From Psychrobacter immobilis (GTDB lineage Bacteria; Pseudomonadota; Gammaproteobacteria; Pseudomonadales; Moraxellaceae), in NCBI RefSeq assembly GCF_904846175.1, contig NZ_CAJGZM010000002.1, positions 372,001-436,000 of the forward strand: 64,000 bases of DNA. The letters are read 5' to 3'. The position numbers and the translations under genes are program-made. The notes beneath the pieces were generated by a model. That model did no database searches. It saw nothing but the letters and a program-made list of their open reading frames with translations, and was not told the origin of the DNA. This document shows positions 53,039 to 63,156 of the stretch, piece after piece (the first letter of the stretch is position 1; each line of letters opens with the position of its first letter).

Positions 53039-54826
53039 ATGCCAGATAATCCCTCCAATAGCCGCATCAAAAAACTATCGCCGCTGCTCATCAATCAATT
53101 GGCAGCAGGCGAGGTGGTGACACGCCCAGCCGCTGTGGTTAAAGAGCTGCTTGAAAACGCGATAGACGCTGGTGCGACCAATATTGAGATACGTATTACC
53201 CAAGGTGGCATGGGTATGATTGAAGTGGTGGATAACGGCACGGGTATTCATCCTGATGATATGGTCATGGCAATTACTCGCCATGCGACCAGTAAAGTCG
53301 CTGATGTGGCTAACCTGCACGGTATTACGACATTGGGCTTTCGCGGTGAAGCGTTGGCAGCGACGGCGGCAGTTTCTCGTTTGACTTTAACCAGTAGTCA
53401 TGATGACAGTGGTGTTGGTCGCCAATTGCAAGTCGCCGGTGTATTGGATGATGGGCCAAAACTGCTGCCAGTCGTGCATCACCGTGGCACGACCATTACC
53501 GTCAAGGATTTATACTTTAATGTGCCAGCACGCCGCGGCAACTTAAAATCTATTGCGACCGAGTTCGGTCATATCGAAACGATTGTCCGCGAAGTGGCTT
53601 TGGCGCGCGCAGATGTGGCGCTGACGCTGTTTCATGATAATAAAAAGCGGCTGTCACTGTCTTCAAGAGCAAGCTCTTCAACAGCAATGTCTGCAAATGA
53701 TAACGGTAACATTAATAACAGCAACAATAACGCTCATCGTCTGCCTTTATCACGTCTTGAGCAAGCGACTGGGTTACCATTAACGGACAACGCCTTAGAA
53801 ATATCCATCGACCTTACCAGTTTGATGCAATTGCCTAAAGACTATGTGAATAATAACTTTGGTGGTCAAGCGAGCATTAACGGTTGGTTATGGCTTAGCA
53901 ATGGTTCTCAGAGTGCTTTTCCAAAGTTGATTTATGTGAATGGACGACTGGTAAAAGAAGCATTGATTAGCAATCAGCTACGCCAACTTGCCCAAAATGC
54001 TCAAATAACTGGTATTGGCTACGCGCTTTATTTTGATCTGCCAACTGAGTGGCTCAATATCAATGTCCATCCGTCTAAACAACGCATTAAAATCAGCCCG
54101 CTAAATAATATCTTGGCGCATCTTAGTCATGCGATTCAATTAAAGCTTAAAGCGGTTGCTACTAAACAAATCATTAATTCCGCTCATGATGATACTCGAG
54201 TATTAGATAATAGCCTGTCTATCAATAACGCCTTCGCTGCTGGAAGGCAACAGGCGCCACCAGCCATTCATTCAACGAAAAGCCAACAAGTACAAGCACT
54301 CAAACAGTCGTATCAGTTTTCAGAAAATACCCATACTTCTCAACTCCTAAACACATTAAGTGTTGCTGAAAATTTTAGTAAAAATATCAGTCAAAACACT
54401 CTAAATGTCGCTAATGATGTAGCAATAAATTCGACATCTTTGCCTTATTGTCTAGATGTGATTAACGATTTAAATGAGGTGTTAAGTGAATCTGCTATCA
54501 CGACATATATCGAAGATAAAGCGCTGCCGCTGTTATTGTTTTATTACCAAAGCCAATATTTATTAATTAGTGCTGAAGTTTGGCAGTCAAAAATGAGTCT
54601 CTTGTTTGAGTCCCGTGTATTTGGCGATATGGTATTTAAAAAAGATAAGATATTGCACAGTGCGGCTGCCATTAATCAGCAACTTGCTAGCGTCAGCATG
54701 CAAATGTCACCACAAGACTTACTGATTTTTATAGCAGATATCGAAGCCTTACTTGTTAAACACGCGATCAAGTCTATCGATAGTCATCGATTGGTTACAT
54801 TAATGCTGTCATCTGCTCCTGAGTGA
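53039..54826 (+). CDS. mutL: DNA mismatch repair protein MutL
   Basis: MutL links mismatch recognition by MutS to strand incision. The GHKL ATPase domain shows LINQLAAGEVVTRPAAVVKELLENAIDAGA, DNGTGI, and TTLGFRGEALA. The transducer domain contains YVNGRLVKEALI and NVHPSKQRI. A poorly conserved, Asn/Ser-rich linker (about residues 360-460) leads to the C-terminal dimerisation domain (LPLLLFYYQSQYLLI). It has 595 residues, near the E. coli length. The ribosome site before 53039 is weak, so translation may depend on upstream genes. miaA and hfq follow, a well-known gene order. Confidence 0.96.
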   Translation: MPDNPSNSRIKKLSPLLINQLAAGEVVTRPAAVVKELLENAIDAGATNIEIRITQGGMGMIEVVDNGTGIHPDDMVMAITRHATSKVADVANLHGITTLGFRGEALAATAAVSRLTLTSSHDDSGVGRQLQVAGVLDDGPKLLPVVHHRGTTITVKDLYFNVPARRGNLKSIATEFGHIETIVREVALARADVALTLFHDNKKRLSLSSRASSSTAMSANDNGNINNSNNNAHRLPLSRLEQATGLPLTDNALEISIDLTSLMQLPKDYVNNNFGGQASINGWLWLSNGSQSAFPKLIYVNGRLVKEALISNQLRQLAQNAQITGIGYALYFDLPTEWLNINVHPSKQRIKISPLNNILAHLSHAIQLKLKAVATKQIINSAHDDTRVLDNSLSINNAFAAGRQQAPPAIHSTKSQQVQALKQSYQFSENTHTSQLLNTLSVAENFSKNISQNTLNVANDVAINSTSLPYCLDVINDLNEVLSESAITTYIEDKALPLLLFYYQSQYLLISAEVWQSKMSLLFESRVFGDMVFKKDKILHSAAAINQQLASVSMQMSPQDLLIFIADIEALLVKHAIKSIDSHRLVTLMLSSAPE

Positions 54827-54951
54827 ATCTCTTGATGACTATATTAAGAGAGTATTTAAGAAAATATATAAGAAATATAATAAGCAAACTTTAGCAGTGA
54901 CATGGCGCAAATTCACTTAGTGCTAATCATATAATACATAAAGGTAATCCT

Positions 54952-56142
54952 ATGCAACTTTCGTCTGATAGCTCATCTTATCGCCTAAATTCCAAGCTAA
55001 CGGATAATAGCGTGGTGTGTTTGATGGCACCGACTGCGAGTGGCAAGACGGCACTAGCGTATGAGCTATACGATACTGGACGTTATGAGCTAATTTCGGT
55101 CGATTCGGCATTGATATATCGTAATATGAATATCGGTACGGCGAAACCAACAGCTGCTGAGCTGGCGCGCTATCCGCACCATTTGGTTGATATCATTGAC
55201 CCGATGCAAAGCTATAGCGTCGCTGAATTTGTGCAAGATGTTGCTCGTTTAATTGATAGCTGTCATGAGAAAGGCAAAATACCCTTGCTTGTTGGCGGCA
55301 CTATGATGTATTACATGGCGCTACTTGATGGGCTATCTCCCGTACCGGATAGTGATGATAGCGTTCGCGCGCGCGTAGAGCAGTGGCGGCAAGAGGAAGG
55401 TATTGGTGCGCTTTATGAGTATCTCGGTAAGATAGATCCGATTAGCCATGAGCGACTGAACGGCACTGATACTCAGCGTATTACTCGGGCAGTTGAAGTG
55501 TATCTGCAAACTAATATACCCATCAGTGACTGGCAAAAAAAGCCCAAGCAAGCCTTGGCTGATAATCCCAATCAGCAATGGCATGCGCTGGCGGTGATGC
55601 CTGATCGCCCGTGGTTGCATAAGCGTATCGAGCAACGTTTGGATATTATGTGGCATGACGGGTTGGTGGCGGAAGTGATTGGATTGCTTGAGCAGTACCC
55701 ACTGACGCCCAATTTACCATCCATGCGCTGCGTCGGTTATCGACAAGTATTAGAATACCTGGTGCATATCAAGCATCCGATATTTGAACAAGCGCATTTG
55801 GATAAAGCGCAATTTTATGATGCTTTTGGTGAAATAGATGCTTCAATAAGTGGGCAGATAAACCCCGAGCGCGCTGCTCAGCTAACCATTCAATTAACTG
55901 AGCACACTAACCAAACGGAGGCGCTTGCTTGTCAGCAAATGCAAAATAAGGCATTATATGCGACAAGGCAGTTAGCAAAGCGTCAATACACGTGGCTGCG
56001 CAAAGTGATGCAGCTCTCAGATTCTGTCACAGTTGCATCAAGCATAACGTCCTCATCTATTGATATGAATCATTCTGCCCCTGATAAGATGATATTACGC
56101 TCATTTATCACGATGGAGCAGGCACGAGATTATTTATATTAA
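54952..56142 (+). CDS. miaA: tRNA dimethylallyltransferase, with an inserted segment
   Basis: MiaA adds a dimethylallyl group to A37 of tRNAs reading UNN codons. The P-loop is APTASGKTALAYEL, then SVDSALIYRNMNIGTAKPT, LLVGGTMMYYMALLDGLSPVP and MRCVGYRQVLEYL. In typical MiaA this last motif is followed within about 25 residues by ATRQLAKRQ-TWLR. Here about 60 residues (beginning VHIKHPIFEQAHLDKAQF) come between, so the protein is 396 residues instead of about 310. All core motifs are intact, so it should be active. AAGGTAATCC precedes the ATG. Confidence 0.95.
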   Translation: MQLSSDSSSYRLNSKLTDNSVVCLMAPTASGKTALAYELYDTGRYELISVDSALIYRNMNIGTAKPTAAELARYPHHLVDIIDPMQSYSVAEFVQDVARLIDSCHEKGKIPLLVGGTMMYYMALLDGLSPVPDSDDSVRARVEQWRQEEGIGALYEYLGKIDPISHERLNGTDTQRITRAVEVYLQTNIPISDWQKKPKQALADNPNQQWHALAVMPDRPWLHKRIEQRLDIMWHDGLVAEVIGLLEQYPLTPNLPSMRCVGYRQVLEYLVHIKHPIFEQAHLDKAQFYDAFGEIDASISGQINPERAAQLTIQLTEHTNQTEALACQQMQNKALYATRQLAKRQYTWLRKVMQLSDSVTVASSITSSSIDMNHSAPDKMILRSFITMEQARDYLY

Positions 56143-56609
56143 CCTTCTCTAAATAGCTCGTGATATAAAAGACTTATATGTTGTTGCTGTAAACGGCTAA
56201 AAATTCTTATTTTACAAAATATTAGCAATATAACTTGATTGTAAAGCTGTATAGGGTATAAGAAAATATTCACAATTAATTTCAATATACGTAACAGATA
56301 ACTGTTATAATTTAAACCATAGTAAATTAGTGTGAATTATATTTATACAACTATTTTTTTAATGCTTATTAATTAACGTTTGTTGATGAATTAGCTTGCA
56401 AAATAAATTGAAAAAGAAGTAGTTACTTAATTATTTACAATAATAACGTATTCACGATAAAGTGGAATTACTTAACAAGAATTAGTGCTTATTCAGATAC
56501 GTTTTATAAATAAAACTTATTATTGTATCTGCCCATAGCCATTATAATTAAAGCGACACCAAGAATAAGTGGCACTAAAAATAATTATATAATATTTAGG
56601 AGAGATTTC
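56143..56609. other. Long AT-rich control region upstream of hfq
   Basis: 467 bases, very AT-rich, with no gene. Promoter-like elements are TG-T-TATAAT at 56303-56311 and TTATTG-N17-TATAAT at 56520-56548. The strong ribosome site TAGGAGAG lies at 56597-56604. No terminator for miaA was seen. Several promoters ahead of hfq would fit its need for independent control. Confidence 0.6.
56520..56548 (+). promoter_or_regulatory. Putative proximal hfq promoter
   Basis: TTATTG and TATAAT are separated by 17 bases, about 60 bases ahead of the hfq start codon. The -35 match is modest. Confidence 0.45.
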
Positions 56610-57149
56610 ATGTCAAAAGGACAAACTTTACAAGATCCGTTCTTGAATTCGCTGCGCAAAGATCGCATCCCTGTTTCTATTTTTCTAGTCAATGGTATTA
56701 AGCTGCAAGGTCAAATCGAGTCATTTGATCAATATGTAGTGTTGCTAAAAAATACCGTTAGCCAAATGGTTTATAAACATGCCATCTCAACAGTAGTGCC
56801 AGCGCGCAATCCTAGAAGTAGCACAGCAACTGGCACCAGTACAGCCACGCCAACTGCTGCACCCGTTGGTTATCAAGGTGGTGGTATGAGTAGTGGCTTT
56901 GAGCGCGGTAGTAATCTTGCGAGTACCGGTGGTTTTGAAGAGCGCGGTTTTGCCAATCGTAGTGGTTTTAATCGTGGCGGTTTTAGTCAAGGTCAAGAGC
57001 GTGGTTTCGAGCGCGGCAGCTTTACTCAAGGTCAGGAGCGCGGTTTTGAGCGTGGTGGTTTTGGTCAGGATCGTGGTTTTGAGAATCAGTCAGATAATTC
57101 GGGTTTTGAGAATAAGCCAAACGACGACTCTGATGATAGCAATCAATAA
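56610..57149 (+). CDS. hfq: RNA chaperone Hfq with long Gly/Arg/Phe-rich tail
   Basis: Hfq binds small RNAs and mRNAs as a hexamer. Residues 1-66 are the conserved Sm fold ([40 protein letters not shown], and the Sm2 YKHAIS, residues 55-60). Residues 67-179 form a disordered tail: a Thr/Ala part, then repeats of the type GQERGFERG with RGG/RGF elements, ending acidic (NDDSDDSNQ). E. coli Hfq has 102 residues; long glycine-rich tails are known from Acinetobacter and Moraxella. The start at 56610 has an excellent ribosome site; the longer frame from 56523 is not used. Confidence 0.96.
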   Translation: MSKGQTLQDPFLNSLRKDRIPVSIFLVNGIKLQGQIESFDQYVVLLKNTVSQMVYKHAISTVVPARNPRSSTATGTSTATPTAAPVGYQGGGMSSGFERGSNLASTGGFEERGFANRSGFNRGGFSQGQERGFERGSFTQGQERGFERGGFGQDRGFENQSDNSGFENKPNDDSDDSNQ

Positions 57150-57494
57150 ATAGCTATATATGATCGATTAGAACTATGTTATTAAAATGTTTTATATCTG
57201 ATTAAGACCTACTATATTATAGTGGGTTTTTTTTGTATAAATAGACGTATAATTGCCCCTAGTAATAATTAGATTAAGACTAAAGTTTTGCCACTTCATC
57301 ATGTTTTATACTTATACTATTAACATAGAGCATCACTGATATAGAGCGTTATCAATATCGTAAATAGTATAGTAAAATATTCCATTGATTCATTGCCCGT
57401 TTCGGCTGATGGATTTAGAGTTTTAAGTTGATAAAGTTAAAGTTGTTGAATGTAAGATTTTTGAATGTAAAGTCACTGAATATCGAGCTGCTGT
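57150..57494. other. Spacer between hfq and kdsD
   Basis: 345 bases: the hfq terminator, AT-rich DNA, and a short direct repeat TTGAATGTAA (about 57448 and 57463) near the kdsD start. No gene was seen; the kdsD ribosome site is weak. Confidence 0.5.
57205..57235 (+). terminator. Terminator after hfq
   Basis: ACCTACTA pairs with TAGTGGGT (one G-T pair) around TATTA, followed by eight T. Confidence 0.85.
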
Positions 57495-58487
57495 ATGAAT
57501 AACCCCCAACGCAATGTCACTCATGAACAATTTATTAGTACTGCTATCGAAGCGATTCATACTGAGATGGCGGCACTAGAATTGTTAACTGAGCAAATCG
57601 ATGATAGATTTGCCCAAGCCTGCGATATTATCTTAGCTTGTCAAGGACGTGTCGTGGTGACGGGAATGGGGAAGTCAGGACTCATTGGGCGTAAAATAGC
57701 GGCAACCTTTGCTTCTACGGGAACGCCAGCGTTTTTTATGCACCCCGGTGAAGCAGGGCATGGCGACTTAGGGATGTTGGTACAGGGCGACGTGTTACTT
57801 GCTATTTCAAACTCGGGTGAGTCAGATGAGATTAGAATGCTGCTGCCCGTAGTCAAACGCTTGAATATTCCGCTCATTAGTATCAGTCGAGACAAACGCG
57901 GTATGCTACCACGAGCGGCGGACATCGTTTTGACGCTTGGTAAATCACAAGAGGCTTGCCCGCTTAATCTTGCCCCGACTTCTAGTACCACGGCGACCTT
58001 AGCATTAGGCGATGCCTTGGCAGTAGCCTTGGTTCATGCTCGCAACTTCACATCAGAAGACTTTGCGTTATCACATCCTGCTGGCGCGCTAGGACGACAA
58101 TTGCTGACGCGCGTTGAAGATTTGATGCATACTAATTCAGAAAACTTACCGCTGATTAATCAACAAGCGCCGCTACAAGACGCGTTATTTACTATGTCAG
58201 CTGGGCGTCTAGGTATGACAGTAGTCACTGATGACCAGCAAAAAGTGGTCGGTGTATTTACCGATGGTGATTTACGCCGCAGCTTAGAAAAAGGCATTGA
58301 TTTGCAAACACCTATGCGCGAGCTGATGGTGAGCAATCCACGTCGCGTCAGTAAAAGCATGCGCGCATCAGATGCCCTGAGTGTGATGAATGAAAATGGG
58401 ATTAGCCAGTTGCTGATCATTGATGAGTCGGAGCGCTTGGAAGCCGTCATCACGGTGCATGATTTATTACAAGCCGGTGTAAAATAA
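57495..58487 (+). CDS. kdsD: Arabinose-5-phosphate isomerase
   Basis: KdsD converts ribulose-5-phosphate to arabinose-5-phosphate for Kdo synthesis. The 330-residue protein has an N-terminal SIS domain (VVVTGMGKSGLIGRKIAATFASTG, AISNSGESDEI, ALSHPAGALGRQLL) and two C-terminal CBS domains (from about residue 210, ending LLIIDESERLEAVITVHDLLQAG). That is the standard layout and length. It heads a five-gene run kdsD-kdsC-lptC-lptA-lptB for Kdo production and LPS export. Confidence 0.96.
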   Translation: MNNPQRNVTHEQFISTAIEAIHTEMAALELLTEQIDDRFAQACDIILACQGRVVVTGMGKSGLIGRKIAATFASTGTPAFFMHPGEAGHGDLGMLVQGDVLLAISNSGESDEIRMLLPVVKRLNIPLISISRDKRGMLPRAADIVLTLGKSQEACPLNLAPTSSTTATLALGDALAVALVHARNFTSEDFALSHPAGALGRQLLTRVEDLMHTNSENLPLINQQAPLQDALFTMSAGRLGMTVVTDDQQKVVGVFTDGDLRRSLEKGIDLQTPMRELMVSNPRRVSKSMRASDALSVMNENGISQLLIIDESERLEAVITVHDLLQAGVK

Positions 58488-58584
58488 GTAGTGCATTAAC
58501 AATTATTGAATGAATGATTATTGTATTAATAAGTACTATATTAATAACTACCATATTAAAAAAGCCTTTAATAAGAGAGCACTG

Positions 58585-59151
58585 ATGCAAGACTTAATTA
58601 AAAAAGCCGGACAGGTAAAGTTATTGGTCATGGATGTTGATGGTATTTTATCAAATGGTCAGATTATTTATGATGCCAATGGTATTGAGACCAAGGCCTT
58701 TTCAGTACAAGATGGCGTGGGCGTTAAATCGTTGGCACGTTATGGTATTTTGACCGCTATTATTACCGGTCGTAGCAGCCCTATGGTAGACAAGCGCGCT
58801 GCTGAGATGGGTGTCAATCATATCGTCCAAGGTCGTGATGACAAGCTGATTGCTCTAAATGAGCTATTAGCTATGCTTGATCCTGCGCTCAATATTACCG
58901 CTGCCGATTGTGCGTATATGGGCGATGATTTACCCGATATCAAAGCCATGCAAACCGTTGGTTTTGCCGCCACTGTTCCAAACGCACATGCAGAAGTTAT
59001 AAAACGCAGCCATATGGTGACCACGCGCGCAGGTGGTACGGGCGCTGTACGTGAAATATGTGATCTTATTTTAAAGGGTCATGGACACTATCAAGATTTT
59101 ATTGCCTCTTATACGCTTGATGAAGCCAACACTCAGGATGATTTGTCGTGA
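58585..59151 (+). CDS. kdsC: 3-deoxy-D-manno-octulosonate 8-phosphate phosphatase
   Basis: KdsC is a HAD-family phosphatase that releases Kdo from Kdo-8-phosphate. The motifs are LVMDVDGILSNG (nucleophile Asp), ITGRSSPMVDKRAAEMGVNHIVQG, and YMGDDLPDIKAMQTVGFA. I place the start at 58585, giving 188 residues, the size of E. coli KdsC. The frame extends 25 codons upstream into a Tyr/Asn-rich, unlikely sequence (MNDYCINKYYINNYHI). AAGAGAG lies before the chosen ATG. Its stop overlaps the lptC start (GTGA). Confidence 0.94.
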   Translation: MQDLIKKAGQVKLLVMDVDGILSNGQIIYDANGIETKAFSVQDGVGVKSLARYGILTAIITGRSSPMVDKRAAEMGVNHIVQGRDDKLIALNELLAMLDPALNITAADCAYMGDDLPDIKAMQTVGFAATVPNAHAEVIKRSHMVTTRAGGTGAVREICDLILKGHGHYQDFIASYTLDEANTQDDLS

Positions 59152-59732
59152 ATACTCGTGTTTTAATCGTTCTTGCGTTGATTCTCGCTGTGATTGCTGG
59201 CTGGTTTTTTAAGCAGCAAGGAGAGATTACGCCACCGGTCAGTATTGGAGCGAGTGATGTTGATTATGAAGCAACCGACATTAAAGCGGTGCAGACCAAC
59301 GATGAGGGAAAAACAGAGTACGAACTTAGTGCTGAATCCTTGACCCATAATCCTGTGACCAATAAGGATGAGATGAAAGGCATTACGATGAATTGGGAGC
59401 CTTCAGATGAGCAGCGCTATCGCATTGAAGCGGGTAGTGCCGCGATCAGTCAGCAGACGGGCGACATGAGCTTATCAGGTGGTTTTTCCTTAGTCAGTGA
59501 AGGTAAGGCAGGTACGTCTGATGTTGAACCTATCAAAGTGACCGGTGCCACACTAAAAGGTAATACCAAGTCAGGTCAAGTTTATAGTGATGAGCCAGTA
59601 AAAGTTGAGCAAGGGATGAATCGCTTTGAGGCATCAAGCATGAAAGCCAATCTTGAAACTGGTGACTATGAATTTGGCAAGGTTGCCGTTGCTTTTACGC
59701 CTGCGAAACGCCAAGACAAAGCCTTGTTTTAA
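59148..59732 (+). CDS. lptC: LPS export protein LptC
   Basis: LptC is the single-span inner-membrane partner of LptBFG that passes LPS to LptA. The 194-residue product has one N-terminal membrane helix (VLIVLALILAVIAGWFF) and then beta-jellyroll sequence (YELSAESLTHNPVTNKDEMKGITMNWEP, SGQVYSDEPVKVEQG). It starts with GTG, sharing four bases with the kdsC stop, so translation is coupled. Confidence 0.93.
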   Translation: MNTRVLIVLALILAVIAGWFFKQQGEITPPVSIGASDVDYEATDIKAVQTNDEGKTEYELSAESLTHNPVTNKDEMKGITMNWEPSDEQRYRIEAGSAAISQQTGDMSLSGGFSLVSEGKAGTSDVEPIKVTGATLKGNTKSGQVYSDEPVKVEQGMNRFEASSMKANLETGDYEFGKVAVAFTPAKRQDKALF

Positions 59733-59899
59733 AATCTTTAGTAATAACTTAAGTTTCAAATTAATGTCAGATTTAGCTTTAATATTGTCCACATTGCCCG
59801 ATGATTTTAGCCCTTACATTGATATTACATGCTTATTAACAGCAGCACCTAGCAGGAAGTTTGCAAACTCTACTACCCATAATGACACGAGTAACTTTT

Positions 59900-60469
59900 A
59901 TGAAATCCACTTTTTTGCCTACTTTACGCTTGCTATCGACGCGCTCTATCCAAGTATCAAAGGGATTGCGCACGCTGCCGATGGTGATGCTATTAGCCTT
60001 GCCGTTATACAGCCATGCCTTGCCATCAGATGCCAATCAAGAAATAAAATTATTAGCTGATAAAGCCACTTATAGCGAACGCACAGGAGTTACCAGTTAT
60101 TCGGGTACGGTAGTGATTACCCAAGGGACGTTTAAGATGACCGCTGATAATATTACGGTCAATCTATCACAGGGTCGCAGTATCAATTCGGCCGTCGCAA
60201 CTGGTCGTCCAGCCACCATGCAGCAAGTCGTTACGCAAGAAAAAGGCTTGGCAAAAGGTCAGGCTAATAAAATCGACTATAATGCGGTCACAGGTATCGT
60301 TACGCTTACAGGCAATGCAAAACTGGTACAAAATGGCGCAAGTTTTGCCGGTAATGTCATTCGTTATAGCTTAAAAGCGGGCGATGTAGAAGCAACCGCT
60401 GGTGGCAATCAACGTGTAGAGTTGGTTTTCCCGCCTAATAACAGTACCAATCAAAGCAGTATACGTTAA
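59900..60469 (+). CDS. lptA: Periplasmic LPS transport protein LptA
   Basis: LptA forms the periplasmic bridge for LPS. The protein has an N-terminal export signal (basic stretch, then LPMVMLLALPLYSHALPS) and an OstA/LptA beta-jellyroll (IKLLADKATYSERTGVTSYSGTVVITQGTFKMTADNITV, GQANKIDYNAVTGIVTLTGNAKL). I choose the ATG at 59900 (189 residues). The frame also contains an ATG at 59882 and a TTG at 59861 close behind AGCAGGAAG, and which is used is not certain. The signal region is longer than usual at about 38 residues. The gap to lptC is 167 bases. Confidence 0.9.
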   Translation: MKSTFLPTLRLLSTRSIQVSKGLRTLPMVMLLALPLYSHALPSDANQEIKLLADKATYSERTGVTSYSGTVVITQGTFKMTADNITVNLSQGRSINSAVATGRPATMQQVVTQEKGLAKGQANKIDYNAVTGIVTLTGNAKLVQNGASFAGNVIRYSLKAGDVEATAGGNQRVELVFPPNNSTNQSSIR

Positions 60470-60631
60470 ACGATTGTACTGATTAATGTATCAAATGATA
60501 ATTGATTGGATGGCTAATAAAGCTGTATGCATTAAAATCGTTAAACTTTTAAACCTTTAGGCCGTCCGTATTTACGCTATCCATATTAGCGCTTGAGTGT
60601 TGCAACTTTACAAGTAAGTGATGAGTAAGTT

Positions 60632-61438
60632 ATGAGTGATATTAAAAATAATGTTGTTAGTAGCAATGAGCTTAATAATGACTCTATAGCGTCAGCGAAT
60701 AGCTCTGAACCTGTCGCTCGTTTAACGATGCAAAACTTAGGCAAGCGTTATGGTAAACGCTGGGTAGTAAAAGATGTGTCATTCTCTGTTGAACAAGGAC
60801 AAGTCGTCGGACTACTAGGTCCAAACGGTGCGGGCAAAACCACCAGTTTTTATATGGTGGTAGGATTGGTCAACATGGATAAAGGCCGTGTCACCTTAGG
60901 AAAAATGGACTTATCAAAATATGCCATGCATGAGCGTGCGCGCGCCGGCATTGGCTATTTGCCGCAAGAAGCGTCTATTTTTCGTAAATTATCGATTGAA
61001 GACAATATCTTAGCTATTTTGCAAACTCGTAAAGAATTGAGCGCCTCTGAGCAGAGGCAAGAGCTTGAAAAATTGATCGGTGAGTTCCATTTAGAACATG
61101 TACGCAAATCAATGGGCATGAGTGTCTCAGGCGGTGAACGTCGCCGCTGTGAGATTGCTCGCGCTTTGGCTGCTGACCCTAAATTCATCTTATTGGATGA
61201 GCCTTTTGCTGGTGTTGATCCTATCTCGGTAAGTGATATTAAAGACGTTATTTTAACGTTAAAAAATCGCGGTATTGGGGTGTTAATCACTGACCATAAC
61301 GTGCGAGATACTTTAGCGATTTGTGAAAAAGCCTATATCGTTTCAGAAGGCGCCATCATCGCTGAAGGAACGTCGTGCGAAGTATTAGAAAATGAATTGG
61401 TAAAATCTGTTTACCTTGGTAAGGATTTTCAGGTATAA
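60632..61438 (+). CDS. lptB: LPS export ABC transporter ATP-binding protein LptB
   Basis: LptB powers LPS extraction with LptFG. The 268-residue ATPase has Walker [11 protein letters not shown]-loop [12 protein letters not shown], signature [14 protein letters not shown], Walker [13 protein letters not shown] and the H-loop [10 protein letters not shown]. An N-terminal extension of about 30 Asn/Ser-rich residues precedes the conserved core ([21 protein letters not shown]). In many relatives rpoN follows lptB; here radA follows instead. Confidence 0.96.
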   Translation: MSDIKNNVVSSNELNNDSIASANSSEPVARLTMQNLGKRYGKRWVVKDVSFSVEQGQVVGLLGPNGAGKTTSFYMVVGLVNMDKGRVTLGKMDLSKYAMHERARAGIGYLPQEASIFRKLSIEDNILAILQTRKELSASEQRQELEKLIGEFHLEHVRKSMGMSVSGGERRRCEIARALAADPKFILLDEPFAGVDPISVSDIKDVILTLKNRGIGVLITDHNVRDTLAICEKAYIVSEGAIIAEGTSCEVLENELVKSVYLGKDFQV

Positions 61439-61719
61439 AAAATCTCATGTCTTAACTAATATAATTTTCTAAAACCTTATCTATATTTTTAGTCAAATAT
61501 TTCGTTGGCAGGCAGGTTGCAACTTAATATTTGGCGATTGCTTTTTTATAACAGCAGTCTTTACAAGCGCCGTCTTCTATAAATTACCGCCTGATTCTAC
61601 AGGCTGTTATATCATCTCTATCACTCTTGTATTGAAGCTCTTACAGAGCTTCATAAAATTCTATTTATTCCTCTCTATTTATTACTTTCGATTGACCAGC
61701 TGAATAAGGTTCATACGTT

Positions 61720-63156
61720 ATGGCAAAAAATAAAAGCAGTTATGTTTGTCAGCATTGCGGTGCGCATTTCGGTAAGTGGGCAGGACAGTGTACAGATTGC
61801 GGCGAATGGAATAGCTTGGTTGAAGCACCAAACGTCAGTATGCCGCATCATAACAAAAACATGGCCAAACCCAATCCTAGCCGCGCCGTTTCTCGTAGCG
61901 ACGGTGCGCCCGTTGGAAACTACTCTGGCACACATAGTGCAGTCATGCCACTCAATGCCGTAAGCGTCGGTTTGGATACGCGCTTACCGACCGGTATCAG
62001 TGAGTTTGATCGGGTGTTGGGTGGCGGATTGGTTGCCGGTTCCGTCGTTTTGATAGGCGGTGACCCAGGCATCGGTAAGTCGACGATTTTGCTGCAAACC
62101 GCGACCAATATGGCAAAGGCTGATTCATTGGCAGGTAGCGCTTTGTATGTGACAGGTGAGGAATCATTGGCACAGGTGGCTATGCGTGCCAAACGCTTAG
62201 ATTTGCCAGCTGATAGGTTGCGTGTACTTGCTGAAACCAATGTTGAAACGATCTGTGCGGCGTTGACGCAAGAGCAGCCAGCGATTGCTATTATTGACTC
62301 TATTCAGACCATTTATACCGATGCGATAAATTCGGCACCGGGCGGCGTCAGTCAGATTCGTGAGTCGGCGGCCATTTTAACCCGTTATGCCAAGCAAACT
62401 GGTACGGCATTATTCTTAGTGGGACATGTGACTAAAGAAGGGACGCTTGCCGGTCCGCGTGTGCTTGAGCATATGGTTGATACGGTTTTATATTTTGAAG
62501 GTCAATCTGATTCACGTTTTCGTATGATACGCGCGGTCAAAAACCGTTTTGGGGCGGTCAATGAATTAGGTATTTTTGGCATGACTGATATGGGGCTAAA
62601 AGAAGTTGCCAATCCGTCAGCGATATTTTTGAGCCGTTATGACAAACCTGTGGCTGGCTCTGTGGTGATGGTAAGCCGTGAAGGTACCAGGCCGCTATTG
62701 GTAGAAGTACAAGCCTTGGTTGATGATTCGCAAGGCTCACCGAGACGCATGGCGTTGGGATTGGACTTTCAGCGACTGTCAATGTTGCTGGCGGTCATGC
62801 ATCGCCATGGCGGTATCCATACCAGCGGACAAGATGTTTATGTCAACGTCGTTGGTGGCGTGAAAGTGATAGAAACCGGGTCTGATTTGGCGGTGCTGTT
62901 GGCGTGTGCCTCTAGTATAAAAGAGAAGCCGTTGCCGTCATCACTGGCAGTATTTGGTGAAGTCGGTTTGTCTGGTGAGATTCGCCCAGTACCCAATGGT
63001 CAAGAACGCTTAAAAGAAGCGATGAAACATGGTTTTAAACACGCGATTATCCCTAAAGCCAATGCGCCTGCCAAAGATGCGCCGCAGTTTAAAGGTATCA
63101 ATGTGATTGCAGTAGAACGCTTAGACGATGCGATTGAAAGGGCGTTTGAGCTATAA
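61720..63156 (+). CDS. radA: DNA repair protein RadA
   Basis: RadA is a RecA-like ATPase that helps branch migration in recombination. The 478-residue protein has an N-terminal zinc finger (Cys10, Cys13, Cys24, Cys27), Walker A GGDPGIGKST (Lys120), the RadA-specific KNRFGAVNELGIFGM motif, and a C-terminal Lon-protease-like domain (VYVNVVGGVKVIETGSDLAVLLACASS). The linker after the zinc finger (residues 33-75) is longer and less conserved than usual. It lies 281 bases after lptB and is probably its own unit. Confidence 0.96.
   Translation: MAKNKSSYVCQHCGAHFGKWAGQCTDCGEWNSLVEAPNVSMPHHNKNMAKPNPSRAVSRSDGAPVGNYSGTHSAVMPLNAVSVGLDTRLPTGISEFDRVLGGGLVAGSVVLIGGDPGIGKSTILLQTATNMAKADSLAGSALYVTGEESLAQVAMRAKRLDLPADRLRVLAETNVETICAALTQEQPAIAIIDSIQTIYTDAINSAPGGVSQIRESAAILTRYAKQTGTALFLVGHVTKEGTLAGPRVLEHMVDTVLYFEGQSDSRFRMIRAVKNRFGAVNELGIFGMTDMGLKEVANPSAIFLSRYDKPVAGSVVMVSREGTRPLLVEVQALVDDSQGSPRRMALGLDFQRLSMLLAVMHRHGGIHTSGQDVYVNVVGGVKVIETGSDLAVLLACASSIKEKPLPSSLAVFGEVGLSGEIRPVPNGQERLKEAMKHGFKHAIIPKANAPAKDAPQFKGINVIAVERLDDAIERAFEL

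Noticed and set aside
59653..60060. 135-codon plus-strand frame across the lptC-lptA junction
   Set aside because: It overlaps the end of lptC and the start of lptA in another frame and shows no domain or coherent composition.
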